From contig CALWHV010000006.1 of assembly GCA_944380545.1 (NCBI GenBank), positions 46,917 to 110,916 of the forward strand: a DNA stretch of 64,000 bases, in the 5' to 3' direction. A program made the position numbers and the translations under genes. Each line of letters begins with the position of its first letter. Position 1 is the first letter of the stretch. The DNA is from an uncultured Eubacterium sp. (GTDB lineage: Bacteria; Bacillota; Clostridia; Oscillospirales; Acutalibacteraceae). Below, one piece after another: positions 9,825 through 18,104 of the stretch. The notes below the pieces were generated by a model. That model searched no databases and was not told where the DNA came from. It worked only from the letters and a program-made list of their open reading frames with translations.

Positions 9825-9845
9825 ATATAAAACCTCCAAAAATAT

Positions 9846-9874
9846 CAAGAAAAGCCGCCTCAATACCAGCGGCT
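9846..9874 (-). terminator. Hairpin with T-run between the flippase gene and glgP
   Basis: A 6-bp stem (AGCCGC / GCGGCT) with a 10-base loop, followed on the minus strand by TTTTCTT. It can end flippase transcription, but it also sits right at the predicted +1 of the glgP promoter. Confidence 0.5.
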
Positions 9875-9881
9875 ATTGTTG

Positions 9882-9910
9882 ATTATACACTAAAATGCGC
9901 CGATTTTCAA
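9882..9910 (-). promoter_or_regulatory. Sigma-A promoter of glgP
   Basis: Minus strand: -35 TTGAAA, 17-base spacer, -10 TATAAT, between the flippase stop and glgP. The predicted transcript starts about 50 bases upstream of the glgP ATG. Confidence 0.75.
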
Positions 9911-9918
9911 TACCAAGC

Positions 9919-11355
9919 TTAAGATTTGCGCCTTTTAATGAATTTATTAAAAATGAGCGGTACGATGGCGATAAGCGATTTTATGTTGAGCAGAACAACG
10001 GCAAGGCATATGCCGCAAGCAGCACCGAAGCTTACCCATTCGCCGCCCGGCTCAAAGATCATAACGCACGCCGCGCCGGCAAGCAGCAGCGCGGACGGGA
10101 TGAAGGTGAAGAGATGTATCTTTATCTCAACGAATTTTTTGGTGTTTATTGCGCGGATGATAAACACGGCTATAAACGACACGGCCGTTGCAATAGCCGC
10201 GCCGTAAGGCCCCATTATCGGGATGAGAACAAGATTCAAAACGATATTCAAGACCGCGCCCGAACCGGCGGTGAGCATTGAGAGCATACTCTTTTTTTCC
10301 GCCATATAAACGGAGGCGTAGAAATTTACAAGATTAGAAAATGTTGTGGCGACCACAAGAATCGGCACATAGTGCCAGGAATAGTAATAATCCTCGCCGA
10401 GATAGAGGTCGGTTATTATGCGCGAGCCGGCGATGAGCACCGCGCCCACGGCAAAGAGCGCGCCGGAATATGTTCTGAACACCTTGGTGAAAAATTCTGA
10501 ACGCCCGCGGCTGTCATACTCATCAACGGCGGAGAGCTGCCACGCGTCTATAAAAATGGAGGCAAAGATCGTTACGAAATTAGGTATTTTATACGCGGCG
10601 GTATAAATGCCGCTGACGGCTACGCCGTTGAAATATGTGACCATATACTGATCCGAAACATTGATTATCCACCACAGGATTATTGTGGGGATGAGCGGTA
10701 TGCAGTATTTGAGCATCGGCGACACGGTGCTTTTTTTAAGCCCTTTTTTGCCGAAGCTGAGATAGCGCCAGAGCTTGGCTGCGACAAACATAAAGGCAAC
10801 GGAAAGCATATCGCTTGTGAATATGGCAAGGATATATCCGTAGATGCCCCAATGAAACGCGCCGAGATAAAGGAAGGTGAAGCCCGCGGAGGTGGCTGTG
10901 GCGATAACGCCGTCCGCCGCGTAGAGCTTTACATGGCCGCTGCCGCGCACAAACTGCTGGCAGAGCTGGCGCAGCGACGAGCCGAGCAGCATAAGATAAA
11001 GCAGTATCGTGTACTGACCGAAATTGAAGTCATTTATATTTATGCGCATAACGAGCGGTGAGAACAGGCAGAACACGGCAAAGCCGATAAGCGTTGTTGC
11101 TACACCCGTGGAAAAGACCTGCTTTTTATCGCTGTTTTTATCGAGCGCAAAGCGCAGTGCGGCTGAATTTACGGCAAGCGTAACGATGGGCACAAGGATA
11201 TTGACGGCGTTTTGGATGAGCGTTGCGCCGCCGAAATCCCCCGTTGCCATAACCCTTGTGTAAAAGAAGGTGAGCACAAGGGTGAGCAGCTTTGAGGAGA
11301 ATGTGCCTATCGCGAAAACTATTGTGTTTGAGGCAAGCTTTTTATACTTGTCCAT
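9919..11355 (-). CDS. Lipid-linked oligosaccharide flippase (Wzx/MOP superfamily)
   Basis: A 478-residue integral membrane protein with about 12-14 predicted transmembrane helices, starting MDKYKKLASNTIVFAIGTFSSKLLTLVL, typical of polysaccharide-export flippases. Such proteins move undecaprenyl-linked glycan repeat units across the cytoplasmic membrane. No glycosyltransferase cluster is adjacent; it follows proA by 36 bases and is probably co-transcribed with proBA. AAGGGG lies upstream of the ATG. Related MOP families such as MurJ are less likely from the N-terminal motif. The substrate is unknown. Confidence 0.85.
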   Translation of the reverse strand: MDKYKKLASNTIVFAIGTFSSKLLTLVLTFFYTRVMATGDFGGATLIQNAVNILVPIVTLAVNSAALRFALDKNSDKKQVFSTGVATTLIGFAVFCLFSPLVMRININDFNFGQYTILLYLMLLGSSLRQLCQQFVRGSGHVKLYAADGVIATATSAGFTFLYLGAFHWGIYGYILAIFTSDMLSVAFMFVAAKLWRYLSFGKKGLKKSTVSPMLKYCIPLIPTIILWWIINVSDQYMVTYFNGVAVSGIYTAAYKIPNFVTIFASIFIDAWQLSAVDEYDSRGRSEFFTKVFRTYSGALFAVGAVLIAGSRIITDLYLGEDYYYSWHYVPILVVATTFSNLVNFYASVYMAEKKSMLSMLTAGSGAVLNIVLNLVLIPIMGPYGAAIATAVSFIAVFIIRAINTKKFVEIKIHLFTFIPSALLLAGAACVMIFEPGGEWVSFGAACGICLAVVLLNIKSLIAIVPLIFNKFIKRRKS

Positions 11356-11391
11356 ACCGTAAATCCCCTTTTCGCGCCGCAGACGCGGATT

Positions 11392-12627
11392 TTATCTGAT
11401 CTGCCCCTCGCCGTAAATAAGATATTTGACGGTGGTGAGCTCCCTGAGCCCCATCGGGCCGCGGGCGTGCAGCTTTTGGGTGGAGATACCTATCTCCGCG
11501 CCGAGACCGAACTCGCCGCCGTCCGTAAACCTGGTGGAGGCGTTGACATAAACGGAGGAGGAATCCACCCTTTGCAGAAATTCCGCTGCATTTTTTTCGT
11601 TTTGTGTGATTATCGCCTCGCTGTGGCGGGTGGAATACTTATTTATATGGCGCACGGCTTCATCAAGGCTGTCAACCGTTTTGACGCTGATTATGTAATC
11701 AAGATATTCCGTGCCGAAATCCTCCTCGCTTGCAGGAAGCACGCCGCGGCACGCCGCTTGCGCGCGTTCGTCGCCGCGGATCTCAACATTTTTTTCATCA
11801 AGGCGCGCCTTGATTGCGGGCAGCGCTTTTTTTATTATGCCCGAATGGATAACAAGGCTTTCGCAGGCGTTGCAAACGCCGATGCGCTGGGTTTTTGCAT
11901 TGAAGATTATATTTGCCGCCATATCGATATCGGCGCTTTCGTCAACATATATATGGCAGTTGCCGGAGCCGGTTTCGATAACGGGCACGGTGGAATTTTC
12001 CACAACGCTCTTAATGAGCCCCTTGCCGCCGCGCGGGATAAGGCAGTCTATAACGCCGCTCATCTGCATCATCTGATTTGCCGATTCGCGCGATGTGTCC
12101 GTTACGAGCTGGATGCAGTTGGGGTCGAAGCCGCAGCCGGAAAGAGCGCCGCGCATAGAAGCCGCGATAGCCGTGTTGGAGCATATCGCCTCCTTGCCGC
12201 CGCGCAGGATGACCGCGTTTGAGCTTTTGAGGCAGAGGACGGCCGCGTCCGCCGTTACATTGGGCCTTGATTCATAGATGATGCCGATAACGCCTATCGG
12301 CACGCTGACTTTTTTAATAACAAGGCCGTTGGGGCGCTTGATCTCGTCCAGCACAACGCCGCACGGGTCAGAAAGCCGCGCCACATTTTCTACGGCAAGC
12401 GCGATATCCTCTATGCGCCCGGAGTCGAGCATCAGCCTGTCGAGCATGCCCTGAGAAAGGCCTGCCTCCCTGCCCTTTTCAAGATCCTTTTTGTTTTCGG
12501 AGATGATTGACTGAGCGTCGTTTCGAAGCGCCGACGCTATTGCCGAAAGGGCGCGGTTTTTCTGCTCCGTAGTTACCGTGGCAAGAAAATCCTTTGCCGC
12601 AAGCGCGTTTTTTGCAAGCTCTTTCAT
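11392..12627 (-). CDS. proA: Gamma-glutamyl phosphate reductase
   Basis: Second step of proline synthesis: NADPH-dependent reduction of gamma-glutamyl phosphate to glutamate semialdehyde. The 411-residue product belongs to the aldehyde dehydrogenase superfamily. The catalytic cysteine lies in QRIGVCNACESLV, and the nucleotide-binding region includes ESRPNVTADAAVLCLKS. Its ATG overlaps the proB stop as ATGA, which indicates translational coupling. Confidence 0.97.
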   Translation of the reverse strand: MKELAKNALAAKDFLATVTTEQKNRALSAIASALRNDAQSIISENKKDLEKGREAGLSQGMLDRLMLDSGRIEDIALAVENVARLSDPCGVVLDEIKRPNGLVIKKVSVPIGVIGIIYESRPNVTADAAVLCLKSSNAVILRGGKEAICSNTAIAASMRGALSGCGFDPNCIQLVTDTSRESANQMMQMSGVIDCLIPRGGKGLIKSVVENSTVPVIETGSGNCHIYVDESADIDMAANIIFNAKTQRIGVCNACESLVIHSGIIKKALPAIKARLDEKNVEIRGDERAQAACRGVLPASEEDFGTEYLDYIISVKTVDSLDEAVRHINKYSTRHSEAIITQNEKNAAEFLQRVDSSSVYVNASTRFTDGGEFGLGAEIGISTQKLHARGPMGLRELTTVKYLIYGEGQIR

Positions 12628-13412
12628 TTTTCCACCGCCTTAAAATAAGTTCCTATATTTTCGCCGTTAACGGCTTTGTATATATTTGCCGGCTCCGAGC
12701 CGTTTACTATATAGACCGGTATTCCGGAGGAAACGGCGATCTCCGCCGCGTTTATCTTTGTTACGAAGCCGCCCGTGCCGCGCTTACCCGCGCAGCCGGT
12801 CACGGAGCGTATGCCGTCGTCTATCTTATCCACCCTGCTGATAAGCTTTGCGTTTTTGTTTTTTGACGGGTCGCCGTCATAAAGCCCATCCGTATCCGTA
12901 AGGATGACGAGCAGATCGGCGTTCGTTACCTTTGCTACGGTTGCGGAAAGGCAGTCGTTATCGCCGCTGACAAGCTCCTCTACGGAAACGGAATCGTTTT
13001 CGTTAACTATCGGCAGGCAGTCGTACTCCAAAAGCTGATTGAGCGTGTTTATCAGATGAAAGCCGCTCTCCCTGTTTTCAAGCTCGTCAAATGTGATGAG
13101 CAGCTGGCTTACAACAACATCGTATTCGGAAAACAATCTGTCGTAAAGGAACATAAGCTCGCTCTGCCCCACCGCAGCAGCCGCCTGGAGACATTCTATC
13201 TCCCTTGGCTTTTCGCTGAGGCGCAGCCTGCCCATTCCCACCGAGATTGCGCCGGAGGAAACAAGGATGAGCTGATGCCCCTCGTTTTTAAGATCCGACA
13301 AAACGCGCGCAAGCCTTGCGATAAGCGCGATATTCGCCTTGCCGGTATCGTGGGTGATTGTGGAGGTTCCTATCTTTACAACTATTCTTTTTTTGCCGTT
13401 ATCAAGCTTCAT
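12624..13412 (-). CDS. proB: Glutamate 5-kinase, short form without PUA domain
   Basis: Phosphorylates glutamate to gamma-glutamyl phosphate, the first and feedback-controlled step of proline synthesis. It starts KKRIVVKIGTSTIT and contains VNENDSVSVEEL and ILTDTDGLYDGDP of the amino-acid-kinase fold. At 262 residues it holds only the kinase domain; the C-terminal PUA domain of the longer forms is absent. I chose the ATG at 13412 because GGCGGAG lies just upstream. It overlaps proA by 4 bases. Confidence 0.96.
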   Translation of the reverse strand: MKLDNGKKRIVVKIGTSTITHDTGKANIALIARLARVLSDLKNEGHQLILVSSGAISVGMGRLRLSEKPREIECLQAAAAVGQSELMFLYDRLFSEYDVVVSQLLITFDELENRESGFHLINTLNQLLEYDCLPIVNENDSVSVEELVSGDNDCLSATVAKVTNADLLVILTDTDGLYDGDPSKNKNAKLISRVDKIDDGIRSVTGCAGKRGTGGFVTKINAAEIAVSSGIPVYIVNGSEPANIYKAVNGENIGTYFKAVEK

Positions 13413-13464
13413 AAAATTCTCCGCCTTTTCAGAAAAGAGCACCGCCGAAACGGATAATCAATTT

Positions 13465-13492
13465 ATTATATCAAAAATATACGCCGTTTGAA
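13465..13492 (-). promoter_or_regulatory. Probable sigma-A promoter of proBA
   Basis: Minus strand: -35 TTCAAA, 16-base spacer, -10 TATAAT, about 50 bases upstream of the proB start. The -35 is weak. Confidence 0.5.
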
Positions 13493-13559
13493 AGACTTTT
13501 TTGTATGTTTTGGGATTTTAAGGGCAAAATCATTATAAGAAGCGAGATGATGAAAGCAA

Positions 13560-14873
13560 ATGAAAAGAAGAAGCATAATCAGGATCTGCTCCTTCGGGAT
13601 ATGCGCCGCGGCGGCGCTGTGCGCGTTTGCGGCAAGTTCCGCGGCAAGCGCAAGGGACTACAAAACAAGGCTTGAGGCGGTGTACCAGCGCGAGCTGATG
13701 CAGCTTTCCGAATGTCTTGACTCCGTTGAAACAGACCTTATGAAAAGCCGCTACTGCTATTCGGCGCAGATGATGGGCAAAATCTCCGGCGATATTTATT
13801 CGCAGTGCTGCACGGCGAAAAACGCGCTCTCCTCGCTGCCGGTTGACCAGCCGCAGCTTACGGGAACCTACAAATTCCTGAGCCAGACCGGCGATTATGC
13901 GCGCAGCCTTTCAAAAAAGGACGAGATAACGCAGAAGGAATATGAAGATATTGAAACGCTGCTTTCCTACGCCGAAAAATATTCCGAGCTGACCGACGAG
14001 CTTGTTGCGCGCTGCAACGCGGGCGGCAGCCTGACGGAAAACGAGATAAGCTCGCTCGGCGGCGACGCGCGCGTTTCCGGATTTTCCGCGGATTTTGCCG
14101 CCGCAGAGGAGACCTTTGAGGACTACCCCACGCTGCTGTACGACGGGCCGTTTGCAGACGCCGTGCTGGAGAGGGAGAGCGAGCTTATTGCCTCCTCCCC
14201 CAAGGCCGACCAGGCTCAGTGCAGGCGGATAGCAGCAAAAGCGCTCGGTGTTGACGAGGGCGGCGTGGTGTACAAGACCGAGGAGAGCGGCAAGCTGCCG
14301 GCGTATGTTTTTTCATACAAGCTTTCAACCGTTGCCGTTACTAAAAACGGCGGATATGTTGCCTATATCCTCAACGAGGGGGCGCCGTCCGTCCGCTCGG
14401 TAACGGAGGAAAACGCGGTGAATATAGCCCGCGATTTTCTAAACAAGACAGGCTATACGGATATGAAGGAATCGTATTATTCCGTTTACAACAATGTGTG
14501 CACCATAAATTTTGCATACTGCAAGGACGGTATAACATATTATTCCGACCTTATCAAGGTGGGCGTTTCGCTTGCGGACGGCAGCATATTTTCGCTTGAG
14601 GCGGACGGCTATCTTATGAATCACACAAGCCGCGAGACGCCCGCCTTTGCCGCCGAGAGCAGCGAGGAAAGGCTGCCCGAGGGGTGCAGGGTGATCTCCG
14701 AATCGCGCTGCCTGATACCGAAAAGCGACGGCACGGAGGTCTTTTGCCGCGAATACCGCTGCCGCGACACGAAAACCGGCCGCGAGGTGCTGATATACAC
14801 CGATTCCGAAACAGGCGAGCAGGAGGATATTCTGCTGCTGCTCTATTCGGACAACGGCACGCTTACAAAATAG
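13560..14873 (+). CDS. ypeB: Spore germination protein YpeB-like
   Basis: YpeB is a spore inner-membrane/cortex protein needed to localise and protect the cortex-lytic enzyme SleB. The 437-residue product has an N-terminal signal-anchor (SIIRICSFGICAAAALCAFA) and the YpeB helical domain, recognisable in DYKTRLEAVYQRELMQLSECLD and YKFLSQTGDYARSLS. The C-terminal half has PepSY-type repeats (GYVAYILNEGAPSVRS and later). In Bacillus the gene usually follows sleB; here proBA is divergent upstream and no sleB is in the window. The ribosome binding site is weak. A short gene for a repeat lipoprotein follows after 27 bases. Confidence 0.88.
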   Translation: MKRRSIIRICSFGICAAAALCAFAASSAASARDYKTRLEAVYQRELMQLSECLDSVETDLMKSRYCYSAQMMGKISGDIYSQCCTAKNALSSLPVDQPQLTGTYKFLSQTGDYARSLSKKDEITQKEYEDIETLLSYAEKYSELTDELVARCNAGGSLTENEISSLGGDARVSGFSADFAAAEETFEDYPTLLYDGPFADAVLERESELIASSPKADQAQCRRIAAKALGVDEGGVVYKTEESGKLPAYVFSYKLSTVAVTKNGGYVAYILNEGAPSVRSVTEENAVNIARDFLNKTGYTDMKESYYSVYNNVCTINFAYCKDGITYYSDLIKVGVSLADGSIFSLEADGYLMNHTSRETPAFAAESSEERLPEGCRVISESRCLIPKSDGTEVFCREYRCRDTKTGREVLIYTDSETGEQEDILLLLYSDNGTLTK

Positions 14874-14900
14874 ATTTGAATTTTGGAAAGGATGTTTTTT

Positions 14901-15227
14901 ATGAAAAAGATTATTATTGCCTTGGCTGCCGCCGTTGCGGGAATATGCCTGCTCACGGGCTGCTCATCCGGCACGGACGGCACCACCACTACAACAATGC
15001 CTCAGACCAGCAGTACCACAACAACGAACCGAGCCGAGGAAGCGCTCACCGACGCCGGCGAAAACGCGAGCGAAGCGGCGTCAGACATAGGCGACGCGGC
15101 GGGCGAAGCCGCAGAGGGCGCGGGTGAAGCCGCATCAGATATGGGCGAGGCGGCAAGAGACGCGGCAAACGGCGCGGGCGAAGCTATGTCCGATATGGGA
15201 GAAGCGGCAAGGGACGCGCTGGGATAA
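14901..15227 (+). CDS. Small lipoprotein with Ala-rich 11-residue repeats
   Basis: A 108-residue predicted lipoprotein. The signal peptide ends in the lipobox LLTGC, then a Thr-rich linker and an amphipathic repeat region built of variants of GEAASDMGEAARDA. The spacing of Ala and Asp/Glu (period about 11) resembles LEA-type or apolipoprotein-like helices; no enzymatic domain is seen. I chose the ATG at 14901 because AAAGGATG precedes it. It probably shares the ypeB transcript (27-base gap), so a spore-related role is possible but is inference. Confidence 0.8.
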   Translation: MKKIIIALAAAVAGICLLTGCSSGTDGTTTTTMPQTSSTTTTNRAEEALTDAGENASEAASDIGDAAGEAAEGAGEAASDMGEAARDAANGAGEAMSDMGEAARDALG

Positions 15228-15232
15228 AGTAC

Positions 15233-15265
15233 AAATCGGGCGGTCTAAACGACCGCCCGATTTTT
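15233..15265 (+). terminator. Bidirectional terminator
   Basis: A 13-bp perfect stem (AAATCGGGCGGTC / GACCGCCCGATTT) with a 5-base loop and T-rich ends on both strands. It serves the lipoprotein gene and the convergent DUF2207 gene. Confidence 0.9.
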
Positions 15266-15278
15266 CGGATATACATAT

Positions 15279-16967
15279 TTACCAGCTTCCGCCTCCGCCT
15301 CCGCCGGAGCCTCCGCCGGCAAAGCCGCCACCGCCGCCCGAAGAGGTCTGCGGCGCGGAGGTCATCGCCTGAGCGGCGCTTTCCATAGTGCGGCTCATAA
15401 AATGCCACATCATATAGGTGTTGAAGCCGCCGTAGCCGCGGTACCATTCCGGCGGCTCCATGGCGATATCCTCAAATTTTTTGACCCATTCATCCGAAAC
15501 GCCCAGCACATAGGCGTACGGCAGTATGCCGTAAAAATATTTCGGGTCGTCGAACACAAGCTTTTCAAGGCGGTCTTTCTCCGCCGTTTCAAGGAAATTT
15601 TTAAAGCCGGTTATCTTTTCAAGCAGCTCGTGCCCCTTATCCGTTCGCCTGCGAACAAAAAACGAAAGCACGAGCGCGCCCGCGAGCACGGCAAGCCCGA
15701 AAACAAGAGCGAAATATCTTTCGTTCCCGCCGAGAGTGGCGTTGAAAATCAAGACGGTCCCGGCGGCGCACAGGGCAATGAGCGCCCAGCAGGCAACGCG
15801 CATCCAAAGCGAGGTGTTTGAGAACACGCGGCGCCTGTTTTCATAGGTGTTATAATTGAGGGATATGCGCTGAAGGGTCTTATAGAACTCGTTTTCAAGA
15901 TCCGCCGCGGTGACCGTGGTGCGCCCGCCCTCGAAAAGGCCGTCAAAAAACAGCTTTTTATTGTGATCGTCGCCGTTATAGGTGGCAAGGCGCTCTATGT
16001 AATAATCGGAGCCGTCGTAATATTCTCCGCTCTTTTTTTCGTTTATTGCAATAAAGCCCTCGTTCGCAAGCTCGATAAGCAGCGCCACAAGATCCTTATC
16101 GGATATCGCGCCCTTGTACCAATACGCCGCATCCGCGCTGCTCATACCCTTCGGCGGATAAAATTCAACGGGAGCGATGAGCCGCTTATCCTTGCCGAAC
16201 CTGCGCCAGATAACGGCAACTATAATAAGCACGATAACGGGAAGGCCCGCAACGGCGCAGAGCTTTGCGATATGAGCCATTTTGTTGAAGTAAAAATATC
16301 CGTCCGGCAGCTCTATGCGAACGGTGAACGCCTCGTAAGGGCCGAGCTCGCGCGTGAGCCTGCCGGATACGGTGAGGCCGTCCACATAATACTCAATACT
16401 GTCTGTTCCCGAAAAGCCGTAGCTTCCCGTGGAAAAGCCGACAGCGGAGCTGCTGAACTCCTTTGGCATATTTACGGTGAAGGTGACATTATCAACAAAG
16501 GTGTCCCAGCCGTCTCCTATAAGATTATAATACAGCTCGTCCGCGCCGGACAGCACATCCTGACCCAGCTCATAATAATATGACAGGCGGTAGCTGTGCG
16601 CGCCCGTCAGGGTTTTATCCTCGCTGCCTATCTGAAGCGTAAGCTCGGAGGAATCGGAGGAGGTTGAATATTCCTCGCTGCACCTTATACCGCTTATTTT
16701 TGCGCGGGTGGAATCGACGGAGCCGTCCGCCCTTTCAACGCGGTTTGCCTTTGGGATGTACCTGAAAATCCCGTGGCGCGGCTCGTTGAAAAAGACATCG
16801 ATATCCTCTGTTATATGCAGAATATTATCCTCCGCCACATCAACGGTGATGTCGTACGCGGTGATATAATACGGCGTGCCGGGATGCTCCTGCGCGAGCG
16901 CGGGAAACGCCTGCGCCAGCAAAAGCAGCACAACAGACAGCACGCACGCAATTTTGACACGCTTCAT
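15279..16967 (-). CDS. DUF2207 membrane protein with glycine-rich tail
   Basis: A 562-residue predicted membrane protein of the DUF2207 family. It has a signal peptide (IACVLSVVLLLLAQAFPALA), an extracellular beta-rich domain containing YYITAYDITVDVAEDNILHI, a transmembrane segment near 237-253, a cytoplasmic region and two further membrane segments near 390-430. It ends in a Gly-rich tail closing with SGGGGGGSW. The function is unknown; family members very often sit beside lemA, as here. Its ATG overlaps the lemA stop (TAATG), so translation is coupled. Confidence 0.88.
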   Translation of the reverse strand: MKRVKIACVLSVVLLLLAQAFPALAQEHPGTPYYITAYDITVDVAEDNILHITEDIDVFFNEPRHGIFRYIPKANRVERADGSVDSTRAKISGIRCSEEYSTSSDSSELTLQIGSEDKTLTGAHSYRLSYYYELGQDVLSGADELYYNLIGDGWDTFVDNVTFTVNMPKEFSSSAVGFSTGSYGFSGTDSIEYYVDGLTVSGRLTRELGPYEAFTVRIELPDGYFYFNKMAHIAKLCAVAGLPVIVLIIVAVIWRRFGKDKRLIAPVEFYPPKGMSSADAAYWYKGAISDKDLVALLIELANEGFIAINEKKSGEYYDGSDYYIERLATYNGDDHNKKLFFDGLFEGGRTTVTAADLENEFYKTLQRISLNYNTYENRRRVFSNTSLWMRVACWALIALCAAGTVLIFNATLGGNERYFALVFGLAVLAGALVLSFFVRRRTDKGHELLEKITGFKNFLETAEKDRLEKLVFDDPKYFYGILPYAYVLGVSDEWVKKFEDIAMEPPEWYRGYGGFNTYMMWHFMSRTMESAAQAMTSAPQTSSGGGGGFAGGGSGGGGGGSW

Positions 16968-17542
16968 TAAAACTCCACCTTTACGGGTTCTTTCTGCGCC
17001 GCATCCTCTATCTCAAACATCTGTCTTTCGCTGAATTTGAAAATACGGGCAACGACGGACGACGGGAACATCTGAAGCTTATTGTTGTAGTTTTTTACAA
17101 CGGCGTTGTAATATTTCCTGGCGTTGGCGATATCCTGCTCCGTTTGCTGAAGCTGGGCATTGAGATCAAGGAAATTCCGGTTTGCCTTAAGATCGGGATA
17201 CTGCTCTGCAAGGATGCTGATAGAGCCCGTTAGGCGCGAAAGCTCGCTGTTTGCCTGAAGCTTCTGCGCATCGGTCATCTGCTGATAGCCGCTTCTGGCT
17301 GCGATCACGCTTTGAAGCGTTTCGGCCTCATGCTTTGCGTAGCCCTTTACGCTTTCAACGATGTTGGGGATCAGGTCCCAGCGTTTTTTGAGGTAGACAT
17401 CCATAGTGGCGAATGCCTCCTCAACCGTGTTTTTAAGTGATATCAGCGAATTATATGTTGCAACGGCATAAATCGCCACTGCCGCTATGATGACGACTAT
17501 AACGGCGGCGAGAGCTATTGCGGCAATCGCTCCTGCGCTCAT
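16967..17542 (-). CDS. lemA: LemA family protein
   Basis: A 191-residue LemA-family protein: one N-terminal transmembrane helix (AIAAIALAAVIVVIIAAVAI) followed by a long helical domain with the conserved LKKRWDLIPNIVESVKGYA and LNAQLQQTEQDIANARKYYN motifs. The biochemical role is not established; the family is membrane-anchored and co-occurs with DUF2207 proteins. It overlaps the DUF2207 start by one base. Confidence 0.93.
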   Translation of the reverse strand: MSAGAIAAIALAAVIVVIIAAVAIYAVATYNSLISLKNTVEEAFATMDVYLKKRWDLIPNIVESVKGYAKHEAETLQSVIAARSGYQQMTDAQKLQANSELSRLTGSISILAEQYPDLKANRNFLDLNAQLQQTEQDIANARKYYNAVVKNYNNKLQMFPSSVVARIFKFSERQMFEIEDAAQKEPVKVEF

Positions 17543-17594
17543 ATCAATACCTCCGAAAATTTATTCGGCGGGGTCAAAATCCCCTCCAATATAA

Positions 17595-17623
17595 TTTATA
17601 TCACATAAGACGCCGTTTAGCAA
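17595..17623 (-). promoter_or_regulatory. Sigma-A promoter of lemA-DUF2207
   Basis: Minus strand: -35 TTGCTA, 17-base spacer, -10 TATAAA, about 50 bases before the lemA start. Confidence 0.65.
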
Positions 17624-17629
17624 CAGAAA

Positions 17630-17657
17630 AAAGCACAGAACTGTGATTCTGTGCTTT
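17630..17657 (-). terminator. Terminator of ilvA-ridA
   Basis: An 11-bp perfect stem (AAAGCACAGAA / TTCTGTGCTTT) with a 6-base loop and six T residues on the minus strand. Confidence 0.9.
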
Positions 17658-17684
17658 AACTCCTTTAAGCGATTGCGCGGCGGA

Positions 17685-18056
17685 TTACAGAAGAGCTATT
17701 AGCTCTACCTCGCACAGCGCGTTTTTGGGAAGCGCCTTAACGGCGACGCAGCTTCTGGCGGGCTTGTTTGTGAAATACCTGCCGTATACCTCGTTGAAGG
17801 CGGCAAAATCGTTTATATCGGCAAGGAAGCAGACGGTTTTAACCGTTTTTTCAAGGCTTGTGCCCGCCGCCTCGCAGACCGCCTTAAGATTTTTGCAGAC
17901 CTGCTCTGCCTGCGCCTCGATCGTTTTCGCCTCTATATTGCCCGTTGCGGGGTCTATGGCTATCTGACCGCTTGTGAAGAGTATACCGTTCGCCTTTACA
18001 GCCTGGCTGTAAGGACCGATCGCGCCGGGCGCGTTTTGTGTTGAAACAAAATCCAT
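17685..18056 (-). CDS. ridA: RidA family enamine/imine deaminase
   Basis: Hydrolyses the reactive 2-aminoacrylate and 2-aminocrotonate intermediates released by PLP-dependent dehydratases. The 123-residue product has the family features GPYSQAVKANGILFTSGQIA, the substrate-binding Arg in PARSCVAVKALPKNA, and Glu near the end (CEVELIAL). It lies 48 bases downstream of threonine ammonia-lyase, the enzyme whose intermediates RidA detoxifies, and shares its terminator. Confidence 0.95.
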   Translation of the reverse strand: MDFVSTQNAPGAIGPYSQAVKANGILFTSGQIAIDPATGNIEAKTIEAQAEQVCKNLKAVCEAAGTSLEKTVKTVCFLADINDFAAFNEVYGRYFTNKPARSCVAVKALPKNALCEVELIALL

Positions 18057-18104
18057 AAAATCACCTTAACCTTTCACTACATAAAACTAATAAAATTATA
18101 ATAA

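Noticed and set aside
13501..13560. SigG promoter for ypeB
   Set aside because: TGTATG and CATTATA are present, but 23 bases apart instead of 17-18.
15124..15372. Proline-rich plus-strand frame after the repeat lipoprotein
   Set aside because: It is the reverse reading of the Gly-rich tail of the DUF2207 protein.
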